This document shows positions 10,830 through 22,600 of a stretch of 64,000 bases of DNA, piece by piece; the stretch's first letter is position 1, and each line of letters begins with the position of its first letter. The notes below the pieces were generated by a model. That model saw only the letters and a list, made by a program, of their open reading frames with translations, searched no databases and was not told where the DNA came from. Location: the NCBI GenBank assembly GCA_036346275.1, contig CM070721.1, positions 55,329,869 to 55,393,868 on the forward strand, given 5' to 3'. This DNA comes from Otatea glauca. Its lineage: Eukaryota; Streptophyta; Magnoliopsida; Poales; Poaceae. Position numbers and translations under genes: made by a program.

Positions 10830-11325
10830 GCTGCCTGCCAGCTTCTTGCAAGCTTCTATCCAGTTTGTACTGTAGTTAGCAAGCATATTGGCATGGCATG
10901 CCTAGTGTGTGTGACGTGCTGCCACCCTGTATCCATGGACTATCTTTTCTTCCTCCCCCTCTTTTCTGTTTTATAATTCCCTATCCAGACTAGTTTTGGA
11001 AATTGGAATCTGCCATTTGTGTTATTTTCTGGTGTCTCATCTTGTTCTAGGAGGATCTACATTTCCCACTCATTTATTACGGTTTTTATTCCTCATCAGT
11101 CATGATAGCTTGTTGAGAATTAATGATCTGCTAAGATGAGAGTAAATGGGATTGACAAATGCAGCTATAAACACTCCTAGGGAAGCACGTCCGTCCTATG
11201 TGCTGCTGTCAAAGGATGATGCTGCAGAACTACGAAGTCCTCACTTTTCTAGCTTGACGAGTTTTCTTTGCAAATTTGGTTCTCTTTCAAACACAATTGT
11301 AAAACTAGCCTTATCTTTGAGCGTC
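10830..11325 (+). other. bZIP60 3' untranslated region and downstream spacer
   Basis: AT-rich sequence follows the stop codon at 10827-10829. I see no further coding capacity. Poly(A) position cannot be fixed. Confidence 0.5.
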
Positions 11326-11398
11326 ATGCCACGCTACCGTGGCATCCCAGAGCTCTCGAAAGGAGCTACCGAGCTCTGGCTCGGTAGCTCCTTTCGAG
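11326..11398. repeat. Two adjacent perfect hairpins
   Basis: 11326-11345 is ATGCCACG-CTAC-CGTGGCAT, an 8-bp stem with a 4-nt loop. 11355-11398 has perfect 19-nt arms, CTCGAAAGGAGCTACCGAG and its reverse complement, around the 6-nt loop CTCTGG. The perfection suggests a recent or maintained foldback: a small transposon remnant or a hairpin RNA source. No function is established. Confidence 0.85.
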
Positions 11399-11853
11399 CT
11401 TCGGGAGTGCGACAGGCGACACGTATTGTCTGCGACGCTTCTGCGATTAGAGATGTGACTATTTTTGCAATTGCGTTCAGAAGATCAGATTTTTTAAAAT
11501 AATTTATCAATAGCTAGAAATGATATCCTTGATCCTGAACGTGGAGAGGGCATCTGCTCGCAGACCGTCTGATTGAGGCATCATACGGTTGTCCTCAAGC
11601 GATGCTACAACGAATTGCTGTAGTAGTTGCTATAGTAAAAATTTGAAATGTTGTTTTTGTATAGTATTTCAGAAAAATCTAGACCGTCGATTTTAAATAA
11701 GACGGTCCTGTAAAGACCGCACCTTATCTCTGTCCATAGCTCGGACGCCATCAGCCCATCCGCAATTTGTGATGGGACAAATGGACAAGGCAAAGTCTCC
11801 CCGAGACTACCCCTCCCTCAGCCTCAGGTTCTGAAGGTAAAAATGGTCATTTT
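11399..11853. other. Intergenic sequence with decayed repeat-like pieces
   Basis: No gene is seen. The phrase agaccgtc recurs (near 11562 and 11681), and gacggtcc follows at 11701, as in a decayed foldback element. Borders cannot be set. Confidence 0.3.
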
Positions 11854-12080
11854 TGTTGGGAAACCCTGATGGCCCATGAAGGCCTATGGTGGTCCTTTAA
11901 GCCTAAACCCTAGGTGAACGCTATAAAAGGAGGAAGGGGGTCCCCCTATGTACTAGAAATCATTAGCAATAAAGAATTTCCGCTGTTGCTCTTCCTAAAC
12001 ACGTGTCTCTCTCTCTTTCTGTTCTCCAATTCAGATCTGTTCGGGAACCCCGGACTATTCGATAGCGAGGTTCCTTAACA
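11854..12080 (+). repeat. 5' LTR of copia element (227 bp)
   Basis: TG…CA ends. TATAAAAG at 11922-11929 is the likely promoter, and an aataaa-like signal (gcaataaagaa) follows near 11970. It matches the LTR at 59951-60180 in inverted orientation and the truncated 3' copy at 18707. Confidence 0.88.
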
Positions 12081-13640
12081 CGTTATCAGCACGAAGCTCT
12101 ACCGGAGTTCAGATTTGAAAGGTGAGAAAGGTGGGTTTCGACGATTGAATCTAATCGTTGTTGTTTTCTATGCATGCATCTAACCTCGCACGATTGCGTT
12201 AGCTCACGTGGCAAGAAGCTACAACGACACGTAGCAGCAATACACATGAAGAATCTTTACATCCGTAAAATAAAAAGAAAGGTTGTCGCCTCGGCTTCAT
12301 GCGACGGCGCAACGATGCCGCTAAAGCACCGTCCGCCCATTGCCGCGGCGTGCGCCCGACCCTCATTGCGCCGCCACGGCCGGCGCGCGTGAAGTCGCTC
12401 TGTCGATCGCGACGCAGACGCCGGCCGGCGGTGACCGACCGGCCGGCGCATGAAGCACGCCGCGCGTCATCTTTCGGAACCGTCACCGCGCGCCGGCCGC
12501 CTCGGCACCTCCGCCCGTAGCACGAAGCCAAGCGGCGCCGCAGACGAAGCAACGGCGGCAGATCAAGAATCGGTTCTTGCGCGCGCAGCGCGCAACGCTG
12601 AACCGGCGGCGCCCCCCATCGCTTCGGCGGCGGCGGCGGTGGCGGCGCCGCGCGCAGCACCGGCCCGGTCCGACGGCGCCGTCGACCTCCGGCCGCGGCC
12701 GTGACTCCCCACGCGCAGCCGCTCCGGCCGACGGCAGCCCCTCGGTCTTCACACCGAGTACCGCCGCCCGTTTTCCGGCGCGCACGCTGCGGCGTCACGC
12801 CGCCACCTCGTCGGCCGCGCGCACCGAGCGCGCGCAGCGGCCGCTCGCCCCGCCACCCACGCGTCGCCTACCAGCGCCTCGGCGGCTTGTAGTCGCCGTC
12901 GCCCGATCCGCCGCGCCGGCGTCGCCGCTCCTCTCCTCCGCCGCGCACTGCCGGCGAGTTCTTCTCGCGCGCGCTCTTCTTCGGCTCGGCCGCCCCGGTC
13001 GCCGATGTGCGCGCGTCCGCCACACGGCCGCCGACGTGTTGCTCGAAGCGTCGTCGCGCCCGCCGCAGAAGCGGCATCGCCGTCGGCGCATGCCCGAGCG
13101 ATCGCTTCACCGACTCACGCGCCAAGACGCGCCGTAGCGCCCGCCCGCGTCGACCGCCACTTCGTCTGCCGCCGCCCGAAGCGCCTCTACGCGCCGCCTT
13201 CTTGCCGCCTGTGAGCATGGGAAAACTGACGGCTAGGGTTTCCAACCCTAGCCGCCGGGATTTATGGGTTGCTCTAATGGGCCAGAAGGCTCAAAGGCCA
13301 TTCGGGCCAAGAAAAGGGCGAGGCTCATGAGGCCGTTCGGCCGGAAAAGAAAAGAAAAGAAAAAGAAAAGGAAGAAAAAGAAAAAGAAAAAAAAGAGAAA
13401 AATTGCAGAAAATTTTGAAAAATTACCAGAAAATCAAGAAGATTTATTTGGCTCTGTTTTTAATTTTTTTTCTCGCTTAATTTCTCTGTTTTATGAATAT
13501 TCTTTATGATTTTGAATCCTTTGCTTTATTCTCTGTAATGCAATGCATATGAATTTATTTTTCTGCACTTTATGCTTTTTGCAACCATTTTCTATCAGAT
13601 TACACGCAGTAATCTAAACCAGAATTTTGAAATCATGCAG
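12081..13640 (+). other. Copia leader region with GC-rich block
   Basis: Between LTR and gag there is about 1.55 kb without a recognisable domain. 12290-13220 is strikingly GC-rich, so long Arg/Ala/Pro reading frames appear on both strands; I regard them as compositional. 13340-13415 is a pure A/G tract (aaaagaaaag repeats). The GC-rich block could be captured host sequence or the element's own leader. Confidence 0.5.
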
Positions 13641-14649
13641 ATGTCTGGCATTGTGAATCGTGAGTTTGAAGAACTGGCCCCGCACGGTCAGAACTACCTC
13701 ACTTGGGCATCGGACGTAAAGATTGTTCTTGGGGGCAAGAAGCTCCGTTCAGCGATTGGTCTAGGGTCCTCGCAGGGGGCAAAACCTACCGCTGAGCAGA
13801 ACGATCAAGCTTTGCATTTTCTCAGGCACCACCTCTCACCACTCAAGAATGAATATATGGTCGAGGAGAGTGCACTTGAGCTTTGACCGCACTTGAGCGG
13901 TTCGAAAAGCTCAAGTACACCATCTTGCCCCAAGCACGCAAGATTGGGTACGCTGAGGTTTGCGACTTGAGCAGATGGTCGAGTACAATTACGCCTTGCA
14001 CGAAATTTGTACCAATCTCTCTATGTGGCAAGAAGATCACCGATGAAGAGAAGATTGAGAAAACTCTCTCTACCTTCCACCCTAATGCTATCCAGAGTGC
14101 ACGCAGCTATCGTCAGGACGCATACAAGGAGTATAGCGAACTGATTGATGTAATGCAAGTTGCGGAATCACAAGACGATGTTCTACGCAAGAACTATGTC
14201 TCGCACCACTGGGCGAGGCAATCGCACGTAAGTCAATGCCAATAGCTACAAGGTGAGAAAGCCCACTCATAGAAAGAAGGGCAAGCAGGGTGGAAAGGAG
14301 AGGCCCTAGGCCAAAGGAAAGTTCAAAGCCCCTGTGAAGAGGGATGACAAAGAAAAGACGCACGCCAAGCCGTATGGACAGCAGAACCAAACGTGCTTCA
14401 AGTGTGGCACTTGGGGACATTGGTCGAAGATATGTCGAGAATCAAAGGAAGCGATCAACGCATATCAGGCTAAGAAGAAGACAAAGGAAAACGCCAGAGG
14501 CGCACTTCGCCAACATCAGTGATGATGATGTCATGGATGTAGACACACCACTTGCCTCATCCTCACGTAATAGCACGGACATCGATCTCGCACCATTATT
14601 ATGGCAAATGAAGAGAAAACTTCGCGATGACATAGAAGCGAGAAATTAA
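13641..14649 (+). pseudogene. Copia gag remnant with zinc knuckle
   Basis: The frame starts MSGIVNREFEELAPHGQNYL at 13641 and is broken by a stop at 13883 and by frameshifts after that. The CCHC knuckle CFKCGTWGHWSKIC (14394-14435, C-x2-C-x4-H-x4-C) is intact and marks the nucleocapsid end. Gag would package the element's RNA. The pieces are in at least three frames, so no full protein can be made. Confidence 0.85.
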
Positions 14650-14871
14650 TGCATATTTCACAGTTACGCTTAATGCATTTCTTTTAGATTATGGTTGTTA
14701 GATTTTCTTTGAATAATGAATTGTAAGCTCTAGAAGAGCATACTTCTTTCATGAATAAATACGCAATTTATTCTTTATTCCAAATTCTTCAATTTTGCAA
14801 GTAATATTTGGATTGTTTTGCCTCTATCGATTAGAATTATATTTCTTTTATCTAAAAATCGTAGCGCCTAA

Positions 14872-17800
14872 ATGGAAGAGATATGCATTGTTGATAGTGG
14901 CACAACAAATACCATCTTAAGAGAGTCTAAGTATTTCGAATGATCACGAAGAACGCTGGAAAGATTACTACGATCGCAGAGCGACTCATATGTAATCGGC
15001 TCAGAAGAGCCACTATTATATTGCCTATGGGTACAACTTTTGTAATTGAAGAAGCCCTTTGTACCTCTGAATCAACGCGACTCTCTTAAGCTTTAAAGAC
15101 ATCCGCGCCAATGGTTTTCACGTAGAAACCAATGAAGAAAATGGCAAAGAATACTTGTGCATTGTGAAGCACGCGACGTGGAAAAATGGTATTAGAAAAA
15201 TGTCCTCATATGAATCAGGTTGTACTACACGAATATTCATGCACCAAGTGTATACTTCCTTGAAGACTGCTTTTAGAAGCTCGAGTTATTTTCTTTATGG
15301 CATGGTAGATTAGGCCATTCGGTCTTAGAATGATGAGAAATATAGTGAACAACTCACAAGGTCATGGCATTAATGTTAAAAATTTCCGAATCATGAAGAT
15401 TTTGTGTGCCTGCATGTGCCACCGGAAATTAATAACTAGACCCTCTGTTATGAAAGTGCAAAGTGAAATCCTGCATTCTGAACGCATCCAGGGGATATTT
15501 GCGTCCGATTCAGCCGTCCGTAACCGTTTCGATACTTTATGGTGCTCATCGATGCTTCCTCGAAATGGTCGCATGTATGCTTGTTGTCAACAAGAAACCA
15601 TGCTTTTGCAAAGTCGATATCGCAGATCATAAGAATTAAGAATGCTTTCCCGATCATCGCGTGAAGTCCATTAGAATGGACAATGCCGAGAATTTACTTC
15701 AAAGGCATTTGATGATTATTGCACAAAGAACAGGATAGCGATTGAGCACTCTGCATCGCACGCGTCCATACGCAGAATGAACTAGCGAAGCACTAATAAA
15801 GAGGATTAAATTCATTGCCGACCGCTTTGCAGAGTTGTAACTTGCCCAACACTTGTTGGGGACACGCATCCGCACGCAGCAGCTCTTATCAATTTTAGAC
15901 CGTCGGCCTACAACATCCATTCTCCTATGCAGCTTATGCACGGGATCATCCCGAAGATCTCCCATCTTAGAAAATTTGGGTGCATGGTATATGTACCTAT
16001 ACCACCCCCTCAGCGGACTGCAATGGGCCCTCTCCGCAAGTCTGGAATATACGTTGATTATGAGAGTGCATCCATAATCAGGTATTTGGAACCCATGACT
16101 GGAGACTTGCATACAGCCCGATTCGCTGATTGCATCTTTGACGAGGATCGTTTCCCGTCATTAGGGGGAGGAAATCAACCTTTGGATGAAAAATGCCGGG
16201 AAATCATATGGCATTCCACTGGGATCCCCGCACATGACCCCCGCACTAATGAAGCAAATCAAGAAGTCCAGAAGATAATTGATTTGCAGAATTTAGCAAA
16301 TGAACTGCCTGATCATTTTTGTGATCTGAAGGGCGTGGTTAAGTCGCATGTACCCGCAAGGAATGCACCAGAGAGGGTGGAAATACCAAAGAAAATAGAA
16401 GGTATCCTCAACCTGTTCAGAGGCCTCAAAGAAAAAGAACAGAAACCCGCTCCTCAAACCCAAAGTACCCGGAGACGTCTGGAGAAAACTGGGCGAGAGG
16501 ACTTACCATAACCAATCACGAAAATGCCCCAAGGAAAGAAGGGGAGCCAGTTGAGACCTGGCACTGGAAAGAAGCCAACAGGAAAGGCAATTTCAGACTT
16601 GAATCTTCCACTGCAGGAAGCCGCCGGAAATAATGTGTGCGCACACATAGGCGATGAAAAGCTAAAGAAACTTGCTCCTGCGATAGGGAAAAACAGTGAA
16701 GAGCAAGTAGAAGTGCATGAAGCACCCCATGAAGAAATGGCCATAAACTTTGTAATAACAGGAGAATCCCTGAATAGAGCAACAGCCAACATTGATGCAT
16801 ACTTTGCAAAGAAGATTGCCTCGATCATTGATCATGATCCCGAGCCTGCATCTCTCGCAGAGTGCAAGAAAAGGCTAGATTGGGAAGAATGGAAAAGGCA
16901 ATCATCTGCAAATTAGTCTCTCGAACAAGAGAGAGGTGTTTGAGCCGTATGCCGCACACCTCCCAGATAAACCCGTAGGTAACAAATGGGTCTTTGTTCT
17001 AAGAGAAATGAAAACAATGAAGTTGTAAGGTACAAAGCAAGGCTTGTAGCTCAAGGTGTCACTCAACGTCCGGAGTTGATTATGAACAAACCTATTCTCC
17101 GGTCATGGGAGGAATTACCTTTAGATATTTGATCTCAATGGCGATCAACTTGAAGTTGAGAATGAAGCTAATGGATGTTGTCACAAAGATATTTGTATGG
17201 AAACTTGGATTCGAGATATACATGAAAGTACCGAAGGAATTCCTATCCCGAACCAAGACGGAGCAAATAGAAACACATGCAGTGTGAAATTGGAGAAATC
17301 ACCGTATGGGTCAAGAAGCGATCAGGAAGAATGTGGTACAATCGCTGAGTGACTTTCTCTGCAAGAAAGGCTACACAAACAATGAAGATTGTCCATGTGT
17401 GTTTATACAATGATCCCGAATGGATTACAGATAATCTCCGTCTATGTAGATGACTTGAACATCATAGGGACGGATGAAGAAATTGAAGAAGCATGCTCAT
17501 ACTTGAAGTCCGAGTTTGAAATGAAGGATTTGGGTAAAACTAAATTTTGTTTAGGCTTGCGGCTTGAACATGACCAAGGAGGAACCTTGGTACATCAATC
17601 AACCTACACACGTAAAGTGTCGGAAGGTTTGGATTTGAAAAGGCATATCTGCGAAGACTCCAATGGCTCAAGGTCACTCCAAGCGGACCTAGACCCATAC
17701 TGGACCTAGAGAAGAGGGGAGGAAGTCCCGGGAGCAGAATTCCCATATCGAGTGCAATTGGAGCGCTCATGTACCTTGCGAATAGCACTAGGCCGGACAT

Positions 17801-18470
17801 TGCGTTATTGTGAATTTGCTAGCCCGTGCAGACAAAGGCAGAACCCACCAAAAGGTATTGGAAAGGATCAAGGACATCTTCCGCTACCTCCAGGAAGCAA
17901 AGACCTCGATGCATTTTTCAAGAAACAATGAATTGAATTTAGTTGGCTATGCCGATGTCGGGTATTTATCGGACCAGATCTTGGCAAGTCCCAAACCGCT
18001 ATGTTTTCCTATGTGGAGGAACAGCAATTTCTTGGAAGTCGTCTAAGCGGACTCTTGTCTCGACGCCAACAAACCACTCGGAAATCATCGCTTTGTATGA
18101 AGCATCTCGTGAATGTGCATAGCTCAAGAATGGTTCACCACATCCGTAAGTCATGTGGTTTGAACATTGAGCAAACTCCCACGATAATTTATGAAGATAA
18201 TGCACTTGTGTTGCCCAAGCACAAATGGGTTATGTGAAGAGCAATCTCAATGAAGCATATCAATCCCAAGTTCTTCTATGCTCACGAATTGCATAAGATG
18301 AACGAGATCAAGATATTGCATACTAAGTCATGTGAAAATCTTGCAGATTTGTTCACTAAATCACTCCCAAAGATCTACCTTTGAAAGGTGCGTAAAAGGA
18401 ATTGGGATGATGAGACTTAGAGAAGTGCAGATTCGGGGAGATATTTCACATACTCCCACATGAATCTCAA
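14872..18470 (+). pseudogene. Copia pol remnant (protease, integrase, RT, RNase H)
   Basis: Order on the plus strand: aspartic protease motif DSGTTNTIL near 14893; the GAG-pre-integrase region around 15295-15410; integrase remnants to 15850; the conserved KISHLRKFGCMVYVPIP block near 15950; a long linker (16100-16915); RT with YVDD at 17443-17454; and the RNase H end near 18100-18400 (IYEDN, SCENLADLFTKS). The open pieces are in different frames with many stops. The copy at 60429-63919 preserves the same order better. Known copia biology assigns copying to RT/RNase H and insertion to integrase. This copy is dead. Confidence 0.88.
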
Positions 18471-18706
18471 GATGAATTATGAATACCTAACATGAATCTC
18501 GAAGATTAGCAATTGAAGTTGGGAGAATTGTACTCTTTTTCCTTAGCAAGTTTTTCATGAAGTTTTCTTGCATAAGGTTTTAACGAGGCAATTGTGCAAC
18601 ATAGTAAGCGTATGCTATGTACTCTTTCTCCAAGTATTTTTCCATTGGATTTTTCTGGAGTTTTAATGAGGCATATGCATCTCGCGGCAAAGGGCCCAAG
18701 GGGGAG

Positions 18707-18754
18707 TGTTGGGAAACCCTGATGGCCCATGAAGGCCCATGCTGGTCCCTTAGC
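18707..18754 (+). repeat. Truncated 3' LTR of copia element
   Basis: TGTTGGGAAACCCTGATGG and the following bases match the start of the 5' LTR, then identity stops near 18754. The phrase ttagcacttttga at the break recurs about 39 bp further on (near 18789), suggesting that the rest of the LTR was lost in a repair event with short homology. Confidence 0.8.
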
Positions 18755-18884
18755 ACTTTTGATACATGTACACCCTCTGCTTTCAAATATTAGCACTTTT
18801 GAGCGAATCACGTACGCAAGAAAATCAAAATTTGTAGATGTTTTCAAGAAGGTATAGTTTAATTTCTACAAGAACCAAGAAACT

Positions 18885-19285
18885 GAGAAAATCTACTATT
18901 TATCATCGAACAACTCCCTCTTATACGATTTGCTACCGAATAAATCCTATTCCATTCTGTGCCATTGGATTTCAAATTTTATCTACTATATACCATCGCC
19001 ATTACTGGTCTGTCACAACCCCTTCTTTAGGCCCTACTAAAAGACCATTTTCCCCTCGGTTGTCACAAGCAAACACTGTTTAGGCAATTTCGGTGATGGT
19101 TACAGAGGAGATAATGGGGCATTTTGGGCAATTTTGAAAAAAATGAAAAGTCTAACGAGGTGGTTGTGACGGTGATAGCATATAGTAGATAAAAAGTGAA
19201 ATTTTATAGTATAGAATAAAATAGAACTTATTCGGTGACAAGTAGAACAAAGAGTTATTCCATAGCAAATGGCAGGTTTTCTTTT
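18885..19285. repeat. Foldback (MITE-like) element upstream of the BIG gene
   Basis: The left half (gaaaatctactatt…accgaataaa…atctactatat…gtcacaacc) aligns imperfectly with the reverse complement of the right half (gaaaacctgccattt…accgaataag…tctactatatg…gtcacaacc). It forms one long, imperfect inverted repeat about 400 bp across, which ends about 320 bp before the BIG start codon. No transposase is present and a clean target duplication is not visible. Confidence 0.65.
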
Positions 19286-19605
19286 ATATTTTCGTGTGGT
19301 CTAATTGGCCAGACCAGAGCCATGGTGATGGTACAGCAAACTTGACAATCGACGGGCTCAACCGTTGGATACGTTCACACTTGTGCTGTCTAGAACTGTC
19401 CAAGACTTGCAGTTTACTCCGTTGATCTGTTCCCAAGTCCCCTTCCCTTTCCTTCCAATTCCCCGCTCCTTCCAAAACCACCAGCAAGCGGCAGAGTCTG
19501 ACGCAAGCACCCACTCCCAGATCTCCCACCACCACCGCCGATGAGCTCGGCCGCCGCCGCCTCCTCCACCTAGACGGCCCCGGCCGTCGCGCACCAGCCA
19601 CCCAA

Positions 19606-22600
19606 ATGTCGTCGGCGGCCGACGCCGACGCCGAGTCCCTCGGTGGCGCCTCCCCGGCCGGCCGCGTGCTCTGCCGCGCCCTCGACAAGGTCATCAAGCA
19701 CTCTTCCTGGCGCAAGCACTCCGCGCTCGTCTCCGCTTCCAAATCCGCCCTCGACCTCCTCTCCTCTGCCCCCGCCTCCGCGTCCGAGTCATCGGCTTCC
19801 CCTATCCCCGGCCTACCCGCCCCCGCCGCCGACGCCGCGCTCCACGCACTCCTCCTCGCCCTCGACCCTGCCTCCCCCAAGGTCGCCGAGCCCGCCCTCG
19901 AGTGCGTCGCCAGCCTCCTCTCCCTCCGCCTCCTCGTAGGCGACGTCGCCGCCGTCGACCCCTCCCCGGTATCCAAGCTTTTCGCCGCGGCCCTCTCCTG
20001 CGGCGGCCTAGGCGACGATGCTCTCGAGCTCGCCGCGCTCCGCGTGTTCGTCGCCTTAGCGCGGTGCCCCGCAGTCTACGTCTGCGGGGAGTGCCTGGGC
20101 CAGATGGTGAAGGCGTGCTACAACTTGTACCTGGGGAGCGCTAGCGGCGGGAACCAGCTATGCGCGAAGCTGGCGATCGCGCAGGTGCTGGCCGTCGTGT
20201 TCGCGCGCGTGGAGGCGGACGCCATGGACGTGCGCGTGCGCACGGTCTCAGCTGCCGACATGTTGGACATCTTCGACCGCAACCTGAACGACTCCAGCGT
20301 CGTGCAGGCAGCGCAGGCGTTCATAAACGAAGCAATGGAGGGGAGCGACGTGCCGGAGGAAGGACCCCCGGCGGATGCACGGGCCGAGGTGGACGGCAGT
20401 TGGGAGGATGAGGGGATGAGCAGGATCAGGGAGGATGGGCTGGCGTTGTTCAAAAATCTCTGCAAGCTGTCGATGAAGTTCGCCACGCCAGATAACCCGG
20501 ATGATCCGGTTCTTCTGCGAGGGAAGGTGTTGTCATTCGAACTGCTTAGGATGGTCATTGTGAATGCAGGGCCGTTCTGGAAGACGAATGAAAAGTATGT
20601 ACCTGATAGCTACGCTGGTTCTGATTATACACATTAGAATTCACTGCATTGCCTATTTCCGTCAATATTATTGTTCCAATGATTCATTATGTGCGTAAAT
20701 GATAGGGGAGGAAGGTTGTAGACAATGTACAAAACTGTACTTAACAGCAGTGACCAGTGAAAGTACTTTTTTTTTCCAGTTTGCTGGTCATTGAGCAAGG
20801 CATGAGACAGTGGTGTGTAACATTTTTCTATGCAGATGACATCTGCTCATGTTGTTTCTGCACGTTTTGCTTGCTTGGCTGTCATATGGGTTGGTCACAT
20901 GAGGATTTGGCCAACGAAAGAAGTGATGGTTGTGGTAATGTGGTTGTGTCTAGAATATATATTATGGCTATATATCCTTGATGAATTCGTGAACATGCTG
21001 AAGATTAAAGCTACTCATATTTGACCAATTTTCATTCGTAACTCGCTCTGATGGATAATGAACCTGCTAGATTTTCCAAGTGATGTACTGATTACTTAGC
21101 AGCTGATGCTGGTTTGTATTGGAGTCTTTTTTAATTCAATTTATGGTGGCTTTTTCAGTAAATAATCCATAAAAAAAGAATAACGTCATAAAGGACACCG
21201 CACATGTATGTGAGAAACAAATACCGTAGCTACATAGCCTACATATGCTGACAGTCTATGTAGAGACAGTGCACACCCTCTCTCAGACTTGCTGATCTGC
21301 ACTTATCTTTCATTGAGGGAGGGAGAGCAAATGCCAATTGGCACTAACAAAATCATCATAGTACTTCTGATTAATAGTCTAAAATTTAGAATTTATTCAT
21401 ATGGGATGCATCTGATAACCATACCCAAAAAAGTTCATACTGGAACCTGTTTAGGTCATTTCATGTATGAATGTTTGATTGAGTAGCAGGCTAAACAGAA
21501 AGGACAGCAGACTAGTATTGACATTTTCTTTTCTACTGATGCAGGTATCTTGAAGCAATTAAGCAGTACCTTTGTTTATCCTTGTTGAAGAACAGTGCCT
21601 TGTCAGCAATGAGTGTTTTCCAGCTTTTGTGCTCCATTTTTATGGGTCTATTGTCAAGGTTCAGATATGGTTTGAAAGACGAAATTGGAATTTTCTTTCC
21701 TATGCTTGTCCTAAGAGTTCTTGAAAATGTCCTTCAGCCTAGCTTTTTGCAAAAAATGACAGTTCTGAACTTTTTGGAGAAGATATGTAAAGAACCTCAG
21801 GTTATTATTGATATCTTTGTGAACTATGATTGTGATGTTGATGCACCGAACATTTTTGAAAGGTATGCTAGTTTTCTGCTTGATAGACACCACCTTCATT
21901 TTTGTTTTATAATCTTAAAGAGTCAGTAATTGTCAAATATAGCAAAACAGTCTATACTTCCACTGAAAAGTATTTGCCATTCTCTTTCTAATTTCACAGT
22001 AAAGTGATTTAATCCCATCAGATCTTCGCAGGATTGTCAATGGACTACTAAAGACCACTTTAGGTGTCCCTGCTGGATCTACAACAACATTAACTGCTGC
22101 ACAAGACCAAACATTTCGAATTGAATCTGTCAAGTGCCTTGCAATTATTATTAAGTCAATGTCTTCATGGATGGACCAGCAACTGAGAATTGGTGAATTC
22201 TCCCTGATAAGTTCTGAAACTCCGAGTTCAATGGACAATCATAATATCCATAATGGAGAAGAAGGGAGTGGAATGGATTACGACCTGCAATCTGATTCAA
22301 GTAGCTTTGATGTATCTGATTCTTCCTCACTTGAGCAACGGCGTGCTTATAAAATAGAACTTCAGGTGTAAACAGTGGGCTAATTGAATTTGGTTTTCTC
22401 TGCTGTTCATTTTTTTGTGTTTTTGTTAGAAAATTGTTTCTGTTTTTAGGTAGAAAATTGTTTCTGTTTAAAGGATTGCATCTTTGCGATTACTGATAGG
22501 TCTATATTTCCTTTTGCAGAAAGGAATTGCCTTGTTTAATAGAAAACCTTCCAAAGGTATTGATTTTCTCATTCGCAGCAAGAAGATAGGCCATTCTCCG

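Larger units (their letters stand above)
11854..18754 (+). mobile_element. Ty1/copia LTR retrotransposon, decayed, 3' LTR truncated
   Basis: The 5' LTR (11854-12080) starts TGTTGGGAAACC and ends CCTTAACA. A primer-site-like ttatcagcacga follows. gag and pol remnants run from 13641 to about 18470 in the copia order protease, integrase, RT, RNase H. A polypurine tract AAGGGGGAG (18698-18706) abuts a 3' LTR copy that begins TGTTGGG at 18707 and breaks off after about 48 bp. No target duplication can be tested because of the truncation. Many frameshifts and stops make it non-autonomous. A second copy of the same family lies at 59951-64000 on the other strand. Confidence 0.9.

Noticed and set aside
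12199..13245. Long Arg/Ala/Pro-rich open frames on both strands
   Set aside because: They follow the extreme GC content, overlap each other on both strands, have no domain, and sit in a copia leader.
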